Below the pieces are notes generated by a model. It saw only the letters and a program-made list of their open reading frames with translations, ran no database searches and was not told where the DNA came from. Below are positions 18,427 through 28,005 of a stretch of 64,000 nucleotides of DNA, piece by piece; within the stretch, counting starts at the first letter, position 1; each line of letters begins with the position of its first letter. Source of the DNA: Vibrio ponticus (GTDB lineage Bacteria; Pseudomonadota; Gammaproteobacteria; Enterobacterales; Vibrionaceae). The DNA lies in NCBI RefSeq assembly GCF_009938225.1, contig NZ_AP019657.1, forward strand, positions 1,240,001 to 1,304,000, read 5' to 3'. The translations under genes and the position numbers were made by a program.

Positions 18427-20550
18427 ATGCATCAATATCTTGCGGTAACTTCAAACGGGTTAGAGAACCTGTTAGTAGAAGAACTAACAAAACTAGGCAT
18501 TGCCGACGCTAAGCCAGTGCAGGCTGGGGTAAGGTTTAAAGCGACCAACGAACAAATCTATCGCTGCTGTTTATGGAGCCGTTTGGCTTCACGTTTTGTC
18601 CGTATCTTGTCTGAATTTACTTGCCAAGATGACATGGATCTTTACCTAGCAGCGTCTTCGGTTAACTGGGTAAACCATTTCCATAGCTCGAAAAAGCTTG
18701 TGGTGGACTTTAACGGTACTAACCGCGAAATCCGCAATAGCCAATACGGTGCGATGAAAGTGAAAGATGCGATTGTTGATTGCTTCACGAAGAAGAATCT
18801 TCCACGTCCGTCGATCAGTAAAGATCAAGCCGATCTTCGCATTCACGTTCGCCTGCATAAAGACAAAGCGATTCTTGGTATCGATATGGTTGGCGGCGGT
18901 TTACACCAACGTGGTTACCGTGAACAAGCAGGTAAGGCACCGCTACGTGAAACGCTTGCCGCAGCAATCATTCTGCGCAGTGGTTGGGATGCAACTAAGA
19001 ACTTCCTAGATCCAATGTGTGGTTCAGGCACTTTGGTTATCGAAGCGGCAATGATGGCTGCGAACATGGCACCAGGTGTTAAGCGTAAAGCATGGGGTTT
19101 TGAAGTACTGCAAGACTTTGATGCAGAGCTTTGGGCTGAGATTAAAGCGGAAGCTACCGTACAGGCGCGTCGTGGTGTCAATAAAATTGACATCAAATTC
19201 TACGGCTTTGATAACGATGAGCGAGTAATCAAAACAGCTCGCGATAATGCCCGTCGTGCAGGTGTAGAAGAGTTCGTATCGTTTGAAATTGGCGATGCAG
19301 CGTTGGTTAAGCGCCCAGAAGGCTTCGGTAATGGTGCAATTGTGTGTAACCCGCCATACGGTGAGCGTTTAGGCACACATCCTGGTTTGATCGCGTTATA
19401 CACGGCATTTGGTGCACAGTTAAAATCACAGTTCGGCGGTTGCCAAGCTTCTATCTTCTCTAGTTCAGACGAGCTACTAAGCTGTTTGCGCATGCGTGCA
19501 GACAAGCAATTTAAGTTGAACAACGGTGCGTTACCGTGTCACCAAAAGAACTACCAAATCTCTGAACGTTCAGGTGAGGTGGTGAGTGACAATGTCACTG
19601 AAACAGTGATTGCGCCTGATTTTGCCAACCGTTTGAAAAAGAACATTGGTAAGATTGGTAAGTGGGCACGTAAAGAAGAGCTAGATTGCTACCGTATTTA
19701 TGATGCTGATCTGCCAGACTACAATGTTGCAATCGATGTTTACCTTGATCACCTTGTTATTCAAGAATACGCAGCGCCTAAGAGCATTCCAGAAGAGACC
19801 GCAAAACGCCGTCTAACCGATATTATTCGTGCGGCTATCCAAGTAACGGGCATTGAAGCAAACAAAGTGGTGCTAAAAACTCGTGAAAAGCAGAAAGGTC
19901 GTTCTCAATATCAAAAGCTGTCTCAACAGTCTGAGACTATGCAGGTAAACGAATACGGTGTAGACCTTATCGTCAACTTACATGACTACCTTGATACCGG
20001 TTTGTTCTTGGACCACAAACTAACGCGTCGTCGTTTAGGTCAAATGGCACAGGGTAAAGATTTCTTGAACCTATTTGCTTACACGGGTTCAGCAACGGTA
20101 CATGCTGCTTGTGGTGGTGCGCGTTCAACAACAACGGTTGATATGTCGAACACTTACCTTGAGTGGGCAAAAGAGAACATGCAGCTAAACGGTCAAGTGG
20201 GTCGTCAGCATCAATATGTTCAAGCTGACTGTCTGCAATGGCTTGAGAAAGCGACGGGTAGCTACGATCTTATCTTCATTGATCCACCAACGTTTTCTAA
20301 CTCAAAACGTATGGAGCAGACGTTCGACGTGCAACGCGATCACATCCAATTGATGCGTAATCTTAAGCGTCTGTTGAAATCAGAAGGTACGATTGTATTT
20401 TCAAACAACAAACGTCATTTTAAGATGGATTTAGAAGCACTAGCAGAACTTGGTTTAGAGGCGAAGAACATCTCTGCTCAAACCTTGCCTTTGGATTTCT
20501 CTCGCAACAAACATATCCATAACTGCTGGTTAGTGACTCACAAAGGTTAA
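18427..20550 (+). CDS. rlmL: 23S rRNA methyltransferase RlmKL (m2G2445 and m7G2069)
   Basis: This fused bifunctional enzyme modifies 23S rRNA during assembly of the large subunit. The 707-residue product (E. coli 702) has an N-terminal THUMP RNA-binding region (about 40-155), the RlmL methyltransferase with D-P-M-C-G-S-G-T near 196-203 and catalytic N-P-P-Y near 308-311, and a second C-terminal RlmK methyltransferase with the F-A-Y-T-G-S SAM motif near 550 and D-P-P-T-F-S near 617. It is followed after 11 bases by a small glutaredoxin-like gene and then uup, probably one operon. Confidence 0.96.
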   Translation: MHQYLAVTSNGLENLLVEELTKLGIADAKPVQAGVRFKATNEQIYRCCLWSRLASRFVRILSEFTCQDDMDLYLAASSVNWVNHFHSSKKLVVDFNGTNREIRNSQYGAMKVKDAIVDCFTKKNLPRPSISKDQADLRIHVRLHKDKAILGIDMVGGGLHQRGYREQAGKAPLRETLAAAIILRSGWDATKNFLDPMCGSGTLVIEAAMMAANMAPGVKRKAWGFEVLQDFDAELWAEIKAEATVQARRGVNKIDIKFYGFDNDERVIKTARDNARRAGVEEFVSFEIGDAALVKRPEGFGNGAIVCNPPYGERLGTHPGLIALYTAFGAQLKSQFGGCQASIFSSSDELLSCLRMRADKQFKLNNGALPCHQKNYQISERSGEVVSDNVTETVIAPDFANRLKKNIGKIGKWARKEELDCYRIYDADLPDYNVAIDVYLDHLVIQEYAAPKSIPEETAKRRLTDIIRAAIQVTGIEANKVVLKTREKQKGRSQYQKLSQQSETMQVNEYGVDLIVNLHDYLDTGLFLDHKLTRRRLGQMAQGKDFLNLFAYTGSATVHAACGGARSTTTVDMSNTYLEWAKENMQLNGQVGRQHQYVQADCLQWLEKATGSYDLIFIDPPTFSNSKRMEQTFDVQRDHIQLMRNLKRLLKSEGTIVFSNNKRHFKMDLEALAELGLEAKNISAQTLPLDFSRNKHIHNCWLVTHKG
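19586..19598. other. matS site, exact consensus, inside rlmL
   Basis: GTGACAATGTCAC fits GTGACRNYGTCAC exactly and lies within the rlmL reading frame. Confidence 0.8.
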
Positions 20551-20561
20551 TAGGACAACCA

Positions 20562-20804
20562 TTGATTACCTTATATAGCACGGAAGGGTGCCATCTCTGC
20601 GAGATGGCACTGGCTTTGACACAACAATTAGACATTTCACTCCCTATTGAAGTGGTCGATATCGCATTCGATGATGAACTATTTTCACGTTACGGGGTAA
20701 CTATTCCCGTCTTGTCTTATGGTGAAAATGAGCTCAATTGGCCATTTGAATTAGAACAATTACAGGTTTGGTTAGAAAACAATGGCATTACTTACCATAA
20801 ATAA
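20562..20804 (+). CDS. Glutaredoxin-like protein (DUF836 type)
   Basis: This 80-residue thioredoxin-fold protein has a C-H-L-C redox pair at residues 10-13 and the cis-Pro segment T-I-P-V-L near 47-51, as in the small glutaredoxin-like proteins encoded next to rlmL and uup. The likely start is TTG at 20562 with AGGA six bases upstream; no earlier ATG fits. Its 3' end overlaps the uup start by 23 bases, so the two are translationally linked. The redox partner is unknown. Confidence 0.85.
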   Translation: MITLYSTEGCHLCEMALALTQQLDISLPIEVVDIAFDDELFSRYGVTIPVLSYGENELNWPFELEQLQVWLENNGITYHK

Positions 20805-22698
20805 CGGCCTTTTAGGTTTTGGCGATCGCCCACTATTAGACAATGTTGATTTTGCGCTACAAGAAAATGAACGTGTCTGTTTAGTGGGGCGTAATGGCGC
20901 GGGTAAGTCGACATTGATGAAAGTGTTGGCTGGTGAGGTAATCATGGATGACGGTAAGTTAACCGTAACCCAAGATGTGGTTATCTCGCGTTTAGAACAA
21001 GATCCACCACGCAACCAAGAAGGTACGGTATTTGATTACGTATCGGCTGGTCTTGCAGAGATTGGTGAGCAGCTTAAGATCTATCAAGATCAACTCGATC
21101 TAATTGCGAAAGACCCGAGCGAAAAGAACATTAATAAGTTAGCTCGTATTCAAGAGCAACTGGAACACTCCGGCGCATGGCGTTTTGAAGACCGTATTCA
21201 GAATGTATTGACCGCCCTAAAACTAGATGGACACACTAAGCTAACTGACCTGTCAGGTGGTTGGCAGCGTAAAGCTGCACTTGCTCGCGCGCTTGTGCGT
21301 GATCCAGATGTATTACTACTAGACGAACCAACCAACCACTTGGATGTCACCACGATTGAGTGGTTAGAAAACTTCCTTAAAGATTTCCGTGGTTCAATCA
21401 TCTTTATTTCCCACGACCGCGCTTTCATCAAATCAATGGCAACCCGCATTGTCGATCTTGATCGCGGTAAATTGGCCTCTTTCCCTGGCAACTACGATCA
21501 GTATTTAGTTGATAAAGAAGAGTCATTGCGTGTTGAAGAGATGCAAAATGCAGAATTTGACAAAAAGCTTGCTCAAGAAGAAGTATGGATTCGCCAAGGT
21601 ATTAAAGCGCGCCGTACTCGTAACGAAGGCCGTGTTCGAGCACTGAAAAAATTGCGTGAAGAGCGTTCTGACCGACGCGAAGTGCAGGGTAAAGCCAATA
21701 TTCAAATCGATGATGCTAATCGTTCAGGCAAGATCATTTTTGAAGCGCAAAATCTTAGCTACTCGATTGATGGTCAGAAAATCGTTTCAGATTTCACTTT
21801 CAATGTGATGCGTGGTGACCGTATTGCACTTATTGGTCCGAATGGCTGCGGTAAGAGTACGCTGCTTAAGTTACTGCTGGGCGATTTAGAAGCGAGCGAA
21901 GGTCGTTTGCACTGTGGTACCAAGTTGGAAGTTGCCTACTTTGACCAATACCGTGAAATCCTTGATCCTGAGAAATCGGTGATTGATAACCTAGCTGATG
22001 GTAAGCAAGAGGTGACGGTAAATGGTCGTCAACGCCACGCATTAAGCTATCTCCAAGACTTCTTGTTCCCACCACATCGCTCTCGTACACCCGTGAAAGC
22101 GCTATCAGGTGGTGAGAAAAACCGTTTACTCCTTGCGCGTATCTTCCTGCGTCCAAACAACTTATTGGTGCTAGATGAACCAACTAACGATTTAGATATC
22201 GAAACTTTGGAACTTTTAGAAGATTTGCTTGCCAACTATCAAGGTACGTTATTACTTGTGAGCCACGATCGTCAGTTTGTCGATAACACGGTGGCGACGA
22301 GTTGGATTTTCGAAGGTAATGGCGTAATCGAAGAGTTTGTCGGTGGTTACCATGATGCGCAGCAGCAACGTGCTCAAGTTAAGCAATCGCGTGCGGTTGA
22401 AAAACCAGCAAAAGAGAAAGAGGTAGTTGAGGTAAGTCTCAAATCCGCGCCTGTAAAAGGAAAGCCTAAGAAGTTATCCTATAAACTACAGCGCGAGCTT
22501 GAAGAGCTCCCAGCGAAACTTGAAGCACTTGAAGGCGAAATTGAATCGCTGCAAGAGTTGGTAAACAGTGCCGACTTCTTCACTCAACCAGTTGATAAAA
22601 CTCAACCCGTATTAGATAAGCTTGCTGCGGTAGAGCAGGAACTAGAAGTTGCTTTCGAGCGTTGGGAAGAGCTCGAAGCAATGCAACAGGAAAGTTAA
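20782..22698 (+). CDS. uup: ABC-F ATPase Uup
   Basis: Uup is a cytoplasmic ABC-F protein with two ATP-binding cassettes and no membrane domain. Family members act on the ribosome, and Uup also affects precise excision of transposons and replication-linked DNA structures. The 638-residue product has Walker A G-R-N-G-A-G-K-S-T at 36-44, an L-S-G-G-W signature, L-L-L-D-E-P-T-N-H-L-D, the ABC-F linker (about 230-310), a second cassette with G-P-N-G-C-G-K-S-T near 350, and the Lys/Glu-rich C-terminal coiled coil (about 560-638) that binds DNA in E. coli Uup. Length matches (635). Confidence 0.96.
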   Translation: MALLTINNGLLGFGDRPLLDNVDFALQENERVCLVGRNGAGKSTLMKVLAGEVIMDDGKLTVTQDVVISRLEQDPPRNQEGTVFDYVSAGLAEIGEQLKIYQDQLDLIAKDPSEKNINKLARIQEQLEHSGAWRFEDRIQNVLTALKLDGHTKLTDLSGGWQRKAALARALVRDPDVLLLDEPTNHLDVTTIEWLENFLKDFRGSIIFISHDRAFIKSMATRIVDLDRGKLASFPGNYDQYLVDKEESLRVEEMQNAEFDKKLAQEEVWIRQGIKARRTRNEGRVRALKKLREERSDRREVQGKANIQIDDANRSGKIIFEAQNLSYSIDGQKIVSDFTFNVMRGDRIALIGPNGCGKSTLLKLLLGDLEASEGRLHCGTKLEVAYFDQYREILDPEKSVIDNLADGKQEVTVNGRQRHALSYLQDFLFPPHRSRTPVKALSGGEKNRLLLARIFLRPNNLLVLDEPTNDLDIETLELLEDLLANYQGTLLLVSHDRQFVDNTVATSWIFEGNGVIEEFVGGYHDAQQQRAQVKQSRAVEKPAKEKEVVEVSLKSAPVKGKPKKLSYKLQRELEELPAKLEALEGEIESLQELVNSADFFTQPVDKTQPVLDKLAAVEQELEVAFERWEELEAMQQES

Positions 22699-22705
22699 GA
22701 TTTTG

Positions 22706-24325
22706 ATGAGAAGTAACGTATTTAAATTATCGGCGATTGCAGTAACCGTTTGTGCCTCATTTGGTGCACAAGCAGCGCTTTATAATGTTTATTCATATTT
22801 ACCAGAAGCTTCTGACGCGAAGACGTTCGGTGTTGCGATTCAGCCTTCGGCTGACAGTATAAGTTGTTGGTCAACCAATAATTGTAATTTGAGCACTGAT
22901 CCTCAGTTTCACGAGGATAAACAGAAAATTGCCTTCGAAGAACAAGTCTATAATCAAGGTTTCAGTTACCGTGATGAGTCTCCATTTAGATTATCGTTTG
23001 GTTTTGATTATCTAGAAGAAGGTTTTGATGGCTTTGAAAGTTATTGCGATAATTATCTCGGCTATACCAACGAGGCATGTGATCGTTGGGCCGATGAACA
23101 GTATACGCGTGGATATGCTAAGCAAGGTTCGTTAAATAACTCGAAAGCTTATATTGAAGCGACATCCAACACGGTAAATGCTGGTGAAGACGATGTAGTT
23201 GTGAATAGTTTTGCAACTGATGCAGCGAGTGCGATGGGGAACTTCTACGGTGGGAGTTTAAAAAATCGTTCTTATGCTTACATAAATGGCACAACAGAAC
23301 TTTCTCGTACTAATGGCAGTGTTACTTATGATCAAAGCAAAGTTTGGGCGTTTGATGGCGAAAAATATATTGGTAGCGTAAGCAAGCAATCTACCGATGA
23401 TGTAAACGACTATATATCTTACGCTGCTGTATGGAATTCAACAGGAGCGATTGAGAAAGTGTTCACGCATACAACGACAGCAGATGGTCGGTTGATTGCA
23501 CAAGCTAGCTTGCGTGACATTGTAACTGCAAATGGTTTAAATGGAACGACTAACGGTACTAAATATATTGTCGGTTATAGCAGTGACTCTGAGCCTCGAC
23601 CTGTTGCTGCGGTGTATAAACTGGATGGTAGTGAGCCGAAAACAGTAGGGCGTTTCTCAGACGACGCTTACCTAAGTTCCATTCTGACTAGTGTAAATGA
23701 GAATGGTATCGCTATCGGTGAAGTTAAGTATGATAATGCGCTGGAACGAGCTTATCCAAACGCACTGTTTTATACCACAAACCTAGAAAGCCCGAACAGT
23801 GGCTATAGTACTTTCAGCGGTTCGATATTCTTTACTGGTGCTAACGGTAAAGCTGGTGCAATCAATAACCACAACGAAGTTGTAGGGCAAATCGACTACG
23901 AACGTCGTGCTGAAATCGATGGTACCGAGCGTGCTAAGCGTGCTTTCGTGACTGTAGTAGGTGATAAGTCTAAATCTAATGCTCCATTTAAGAACGGTTC
24001 TTATTATTTAGATGACTTAACTTCTGGTGTTTCATCAAACAACCAATATCGCATTGTTGATGCAACCGACATTAACGATGCGGGTGTTATTTCAGGTACG
24101 GCTTTGTATTGTAGTGGCGGTTATGCGACAGAAGACATTGGCGCAACTTGTAATGCAGGCTCTCCAACACTCGTTGCGGTTAAATTGGTCCCGATTCAAG
24201 GTGCCACTGCTGCGGATATTCAGCCTCGACCTGTTACCGAGACAACTATCGAGCGCCAAGGTGCTTCTCTAGGGTGGTTAGCTCTAGGTCTGTTAACTCT
24301 GTTAGGTTTCAGACGTAAGCAATAA
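22706..24325 (+). CDS. DUF3466 family exported protein with GlyGly-CTERM-like tail
   Basis: This is a 539-residue secreted protein of unknown function. It has a signal peptide (about 1-25, ending A-Q-A-A) and a long body rich in N, S, G, Y and D with repeated short turns such as I-N-N-H-N-E-V-V-G and I-N-D-A-G-V-I, as in DUF3466 proteins. The C-terminus is a sorting-type tail: G-A-S-L-G-W, a hydrophobic helix, then R-R-K. This resembles GlyGly-CTERM tails cut by rhombosortase in vibrios, suggesting surface export by type II secretion. The ATG at 22706 is used because it gives a proper signal peptide. It follows uup by 7 bases. Confidence 0.8.
   Translation: MRSNVFKLSAIAVTVCASFGAQAALYNVYSYLPEASDAKTFGVAIQPSADSISCWSTNNCNLSTDPQFHEDKQKIAFEEQVYNQGFSYRDESPFRLSFGFDYLEEGFDGFESYCDNYLGYTNEACDRWADEQYTRGYAKQGSLNNSKAYIEATSNTVNAGEDDVVVNSFATDAASAMGNFYGGSLKNRSYAYINGTTELSRTNGSVTYDQSKVWAFDGEKYIGSVSKQSTDDVNDYISYAAVWNSTGAIEKVFTHTTTADGRLIAQASLRDIVTANGLNGTTNGTKYIVGYSSDSEPRPVAAVYKLDGSEPKTVGRFSDDAYLSSILTSVNENGIAIGEVKYDNALERAYPNALFYTTNLESPNSGYSTFSGSIFFTGANGKAGAINNHNEVVGQIDYERRAEIDGTERAKRAFVTVVGDKSKSNAPFKNGSYYLDDLTSGVSSNNQYRIVDATDINDAGVISGTALYCSGGYATEDIGATCNAGSPTLVAVKLVPIQGATAADIQPRPVTETTIERQGASLGWLALGLLTLLGFRRKQ
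23514..23526. other. matS-like site, one mismatch
   Basis: GTGACATTGTAAC differs from the matS consensus only at position 11 (A for C). The same variant recurs at 27187, 28274 and 28510. Confidence 0.4.
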
Positions 24326-24342
24326 ACAAAATTGTAAACTAG

Positions 24343-24378
24343 AGCCTGATCTCACACTTTTGAGGTCAGGCTTTTTTT
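24343..24378 (+). terminator. Terminator after the DUF3466 gene
   Basis: A 12-bp stem with one G-T pair (agcctgatctca with its complement, 24343-24372) is followed by seven T. Confidence 0.9.
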
Positions 24379-24491
24379 ATTGCTTGTGAAAGGGGCAGTT
24401 TTGTTCGATTCTTTAATGGTGGAGTAATAAAAGCGCCACACAATTTTAATAGTAGTACTTAGACACACCCGTATTGTATGAGGACGACACT

Positions 24492-24665
24492 ATGAAGAGA
24501 CAAAAGCGTGACCGCCTAGAACGTGCACAATCTCAAGGTTACAAAGCAGGCTTAAATGGTCGATCAACCGAAGCTTGCCCATATCAACAGATGGACGCTC
24601 GTTCGTATTGGCTCGGTGGTTGGCGTGATGCCAGAGAAGATAAAACAGCTGGCTTATTTAAGTAG
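24492..24665 (+). CDS. rmf: Ribosome modulation factor RMF
   Basis: RMF is a small basic protein that dimerises 70S ribosomes into inactive 100S particles in stationary phase. The 57-residue product begins M-K-R-Q-K-R-D-R-L-E-R-A exactly as in E. coli RMF (55 aa), with the conserved G-Y-x-A-G, C-P-Y-Q and W-L-G-G-W-R segments. AGGA at 24481 supports the ATG at 24492; an in-frame upstream ATG at 24474 is out of family. It is monocistronic and convergent with fabA. Confidence 0.97.
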   Translation: MKRQKRDRLERAQSQGYKAGLNGRSTEACPYQQMDARSYWLGGWRDAREDKTAGLFK

Positions 24666-24696
24666 TTACTCTCTTCACATACAACATAAGGAAATG

Positions 24697-24715
24697 AGCC
24701 CCGCAAGGGGCTTTA
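24697..24715 (+). terminator. Terminator after rmf
   Basis: A GC-rich 6-bp stem with a GCAA tetraloop (agccccgcaaggggct) is followed by a short T tract. Confidence 0.7.
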
Positions 24716-24749
24716 TAGTGATACCCTAATGCACTATAACTAAATTAAT

Positions 24750-24779
24750 AATTAAAAAATAACCGACTCGCTAGAGTCG
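24750..24779 (-). terminator. Terminator after fabA
   Basis: On the minus strand a 6-bp stem (cgactc/gagtcg, 24764-24779) is followed by a T-rich tract (the A run at 24752-24760 of the plus strand). Confidence 0.65.
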
Positions 24780-24798
24780 CTTATCATTGAATTCGAAG

Positions 24799-25317
24799 TT
24801 AAAAAGCAGACGTATCTTGGAAAAGACCCACTTTCAGGTCTTTCGCTACATAGATTTCTTTGCCATCTACTAGCACGCGACCATCGGCTAAACCCATTAC
24901 TAGTTTGCGATTTACAACACGCTTCATATGGATTTCGTAAGTCACTTTTTTCGCAGTTGGTAGAATTTGACCAGTGAACTTCACTTCACCAACACCAAGA
25001 GCACGACCTTTACCTTTGCCGCCAACCCAGCCAAGGTAGAAACCAACCAATTGCCACATTGCGTCCAAACCTAGACAACCAGGCATTACTGGATCACCAG
25101 GGAAGTGGCAATCGAAAAACCATAGGTCCGGAGTAATATCCAATTCAGCAAGGATTAAACCTTTACCGAAATCACCCTCAGTTTCAGACATCTTAGTGAT
25201 GCGATCCATCATCAACATATTTGGTGCTGGAAGTTGAGGGTAGCCTTCACCAAATAGTTCACCTTGGCTAGACGCTAGTAGATCTTCGCGATTATATGAT
25301 TCACGTTTATTTTGCAT
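24799..25317 (-). CDS. fabA: 3-hydroxydecanoyl-ACP dehydratase/isomerase
   Basis: This bifunctional enzyme introduces the double bond of unsaturated fatty acids by dehydrating and then isomerising the C10 intermediate. The 172-residue product equals the E. coli enzyme in length, with active-site His71 in D-C-H-F-P-G-D and Asp85 in C-L-G-L-D-A. The ATG at 25317 is preferred over TTG at 25323 because its length matches and GGAG is at a normal distance. A FabR-type operator lies 35 bases upstream. It is encoded next to a Lon-like protease as in enterics. Confidence 0.98.
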   Translation of the reverse strand: MQNKRESYNREDLLASSQGELFGEGYPQLPAPNMLMMDRITKMSETEGDFGKGLILAELDITPDLWFFDCHFPGDPVMPGCLGLDAMWQLVGFYLGWVGGKGKGRALGVGEVKFTGQILPTAKKVTYEIHMKRVVNRKLVMGLADGRVLVDGKEIYVAKDLKVGLFQDTSAF

Positions 25318-25351
25318 TATCAATTACTCCAATTTTTGATAGCTGCATATT

Positions 25352-25369
25352 AGAGAACACGTGTACGCT
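25352..25369 (-). promoter_or_regulatory. FabR-type operator upstream of fabA
   Basis: On the minus strand AGCGTACACGTGTTCTCT is an imperfect palindrome that closely resembles the FabR repressor sites of enteric fabA and fabB as I remember them. It lies 35-52 bases before the fabA start. Control by unsaturated acyl thioesters through FabR is inferred. Confidence 0.65.
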
Positions 25370-25387
25370 AAACAACTCCGATCAGTG

Positions 25388-27040
25388 CTAGTTAAACCAG
25401 TTCCTGACGCGTTCAATCAAAGATTCTGACTGCTCATCTCTCTCAAAGTTTTCAATACGTTGAGCGATTTTGCTGATCACACTTTCTTCGTCATCACCAC
25501 GGAAAGGTTTACCCATGATGATCGGGATTGCTTGGTCGACCGTTTCAACAGACCATATATGAAATTCATTGTTTTTAATGCTTTCTACCACATCTTTGTG
25601 AAGTGCCAGGTGTTTTAAGTTGGTTTTCGGTAAGATCACACCTTGTTCGCCAGTAAAACCTTGGTGTTTACATACATGGTAGAAACCTTCAATCTTTTCA
25701 TTCAAGCCGCCAACCGCTTGCACACGACCAAACTGATCGACGGCACCGGTGACCGCAATTTGCTGATTGATTGGGTATTCCGACAAAGCACTGACGAAAG
25801 AGCACAGCTCAGCTAATGTTGCGCTATCGCCATCAACTTCACAGTAAGACTGTTCAAAAACAACCGAAGCTGAGTAGGGTAATGGCTCATCCAATTTCAG
25901 CGCACTTGCCACAAATGCTTGCATGATCATCATACCTTTGGCGTGTAGGTTACCGCCGAGCTCTGCTTTACGTTCTACGTCAGAGATATCACCATCACCG
26001 AAATGAATGACACATGAAATACGTGCCGGCTCACCATAAGATTGCGGATGACCAGAGACATCAATCACAGTAAGACCATTAACCTGACCCACACATTCAC
26101 CTTGAGTTTCAATGATAACTTGACCATCAAGAATGTCCGAACGGGCACGCTCAGGTAAATACGCTTCACGATAATATTTTGCATCGATTGCTGAATCGAT
26201 ATCTTTTTCGGTAATCTGCTCACCATCACAGGTTGAGGCAGACTCAAAGAAAATCGCTAGATACCACATGATGTCTAATGGCATGTAGCGCTGATCTTCA
26301 GTGAGGCGCGCGCCAGCAACCATAAGACGATGAATTGCGCTTGGTGTCAGTTTAGGTAGCTGGTTGGATTGGAGAATCCAGTTTAAGTGTCCCAAGAAAA
26401 GCTCAATCGTGTTTTGCGACAAAGCGAGCTCGAGTTCAACTTCACTATACAAAGCAAAACCGTTGTACAGGTCAGGCTCTAAATACTCAAGTTCAGCAAT
26501 TTGCTCACGGTCACCAACCAGCAGTAATTTGCTTGATACCGAATAGTGGATGTCGTTAGCGGCAAAGCGAGTTGGATTAACGTTGATAGGAGAGCTGGTA
26601 CCTGTCAGCAACGCTGCTTTCAACAAGACCCAGCTAGCCGGGTTTGCTAATAGAGTGGTGATGGGTAAGACGATGAAACCTTGCTCGCATTGCTCCAATA
26701 ACCCCTGATTGCGTTGCAGAATGTTGCCGTCTTTATCACAGCTGTATGAACCAAACAGCGCCTTCATATCGATAGACTCAGTGGTTAATACAGGCTGCGC
26801 CGTTTTGCCTTTTACGACGTCAACAATTTGCTTGCGATAAAATGCGTTGTCAGGGCTATTTAGCACTAAGAGATGGTTAAATCCCTTTAATGTTGTGAAT
26901 GTATCGATCGTTTTGCTTAGTCTTGGCTGAGCTGAGGCAAAGTCAACGCAGGGAAGTGTATGGATAGTATTTATAAAGCTATCGTATTCATTATATTGCG
27001 GCGTGACAGCTTGCCATTGTTCTTGGATCATTTGAGACAT
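25388..27040 (-). CDS. Lon-like (LonB/YcbZ type) protease homologue
   Basis: This 550-residue protein resembles YcbZ (LonH) of E. coli, which is also encoded beside fabA. The N-terminal two thirds look like a diverged AAA-type region without a clear Walker A. The C-terminal third (about 340-530) is a Lon proteolytic domain with the Ser-Lys dyad: Ser406 in E-V-D-G-D-S-A and Lys449 in G-G-L-N-E-K-I. The intact dyad suggests an active peptidase; the loss of clear ATPase motifs suggests it may not be ATP-driven. Substrates are unknown. The start at 27040 has only a weak ribosome binding site. Confidence 0.87.
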   Translation of the reverse strand: MSQMIQEQWQAVTPQYNEYDSFINTIHTLPCVDFASAQPRLSKTIDTFTTLKGFNHLLVLNSPDNAFYRKQIVDVVKGKTAQPVLTTESIDMKALFGSYSCDKDGNILQRNQGLLEQCEQGFIVLPITTLLANPASWVLLKAALLTGTSSPINVNPTRFAANDIHYSVSSKLLLVGDREQIAELEYLEPDLYNGFALYSEVELELALSQNTIELFLGHLNWILQSNQLPKLTPSAIHRLMVAGARLTEDQRYMPLDIMWYLAIFFESASTCDGEQITEKDIDSAIDAKYYREAYLPERARSDILDGQVIIETQGECVGQVNGLTVIDVSGHPQSYGEPARISCVIHFGDGDISDVERKAELGGNLHAKGMMIMQAFVASALKLDEPLPYSASVVFEQSYCEVDGDSATLAELCSFVSALSEYPINQQIAVTGAVDQFGRVQAVGGLNEKIEGFYHVCKHQGFTGEQGVILPKTNLKHLALHKDVVESIKNNEFHIWSVETVDQAIPIIMGKPFRGDDEESVISKIAQRIENFERDEQSESLIERVRNWFN

Positions 27041-27186
27041 TCATTTATGCAAAAAGGTGACAAATTATATAGGAAAACTGACTCGTCATATAGCATCTAT
27101 CGCCATACTAGAGTGAAGTTGCACACTTTATAGGCGATCTGAGTCGATATTTAAATGACTGTGGATTGTGAAAAAACTGACTTTGG

Positions 27187-27199
27187 GTTACGCTGTCAC
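27187..27199. promoter_or_regulatory. matS-like site upstream of matP
   Basis: GTTACGCTGTCAC reads GTGACAGCGTAAC on the other strand, one mismatch from matS. It ends 24 bases before the matP start codon, where MatP binding could repress matP. This role is a hypothesis. Confidence 0.4.
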
Positions 27200-27223
27200 C
27201 AGAATGCTAACGGGTCATATAAA

Positions 27224-27673
27224 ATGAAATATCAACAACTTGAAAACTTAGAATGTGGTTGGAAGTGGAAGTACCTTATCAAGAAATGGAAAGAGGGAGA
27301 AAAGATCACTCGCCATATTGATAGCAGCGAGGACAAAGTTGCAGTCGAGGGACTACTTAAACTTGAACACGAACCGACACGTGTACTCGAGTGGATTGAA
27401 GATAACATGGCGCAGGAGTTAGATAACAAACTAAAGCAAGCTATTCGTGCTAAGCGTAAGCGTCACTTTAACGCCGAACAAATTCATACAAAGAAGAAGT
27501 CTATCGACCTTGATTACCGTGTATGGGAAAAGCTTTCGTACCGCGCAGGTGAGTTAGGTTGTACCTTATCAGATGCGATTGAATATTTGCTTTCTGAAGC
27601 CTCTCGTAGTGAAAAAGCATCCCAAACCGTATCTAGTTTGAAGGAAGATTTAAGCAAGTTATTAGCGGATTAA
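27224..27673 (+). CDS. matP: Macrodomain Ter organiser MatP
   Basis: MatP binds matS sites and organises the terminus region, linking it to the divisome in E. coli through ZapB. The 149-residue product (E. coli 150) begins M-K-Y-Q-Q-L-E-N-L-E, has the helical N-terminal domain, the R-K-R-H-F-N-A-E segment and the ribbon-helix-helix region with K-K-K-S-I-D-L-D, and a C-terminal coiled coil (about 125-149). The ATG at 27224 is chosen by homology; 23 extra upstream codons are unlike the family. Three exact matS sites lie in this window. Confidence 0.97.
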   Translation: MKYQQLENLECGWKWKYLIKKWKEGEKITRHIDSSEDKVAVEGLLKLEHEPTRVLEWIEDNMAQELDNKLKQAIRAKRKRHFNAEQIHTKKKSIDLDYRVWEKLSYRAGELGCTLSDAIEYLLSEASRSEKASQTVSSLKEDLSKLLAD

Positions 27674-27683
27674 GGAAGAACAA

Positions 27684-27995
27684 ATGCTATATGTCATTAT
27701 TATCGCGGCATTGGTGATCTTTTGGTTGGTAGCGGTTGATAGACCAGTCTTAAAGGTGACGTTTAAGCAAGGGCATATCGAGAAAGTAAAAGGACATTTT
27801 CCCAATAAGTTTCACCATAACGTACAAGAAATTGGTGAAAGGAATCCTTTTGATGGCGAGTTGAAAGTGTATCAACAGCGCACTGGTCCTAAGTTAGTAT
27901 TCTCAAAACAAGTACCGAAAAAAGTGCAGCAACGCATTAGAAATGTGTTTCCACATCAAGGTTTTACCTCCAAATCGGGTAAGAAAGCAGGCTAA
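27684..27995 (+). CDS. DUF3634 family membrane-anchored protein
   Basis: A 103-residue protein of unknown function resembling the DUF3634 proteins of vibrios. Residues 2-18 form one hydrophobic segment, probably a membrane anchor, and the rest is basic and soluble (for example K-V-T-F-K-Q-G-H near 25, K-x-x-x-R-x-x-F-P near 85-95). AAGGAAG precedes the ATG. It follows matP by 10 bases and is probably co-transcribed with it. Confidence 0.78.
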   Translation: MLYVIIIAALVIFWLVAVDRPVLKVTFKQGHIEKVKGHFPNKFHHNVQEIGERNPFDGELKVYQQRTGPKLVFSKQVPKKVQQRIRNVFPHQGFTSKSGKKAG

Positions 27996-28005
27996 ACAAA
28001 CATCC

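Noticed and set aside
19530..19542. GTTACCGTGTCAC as another matS-like site
   Set aside because: It breaks the R and Y positions in addition to one fixed base, so it is too weak.
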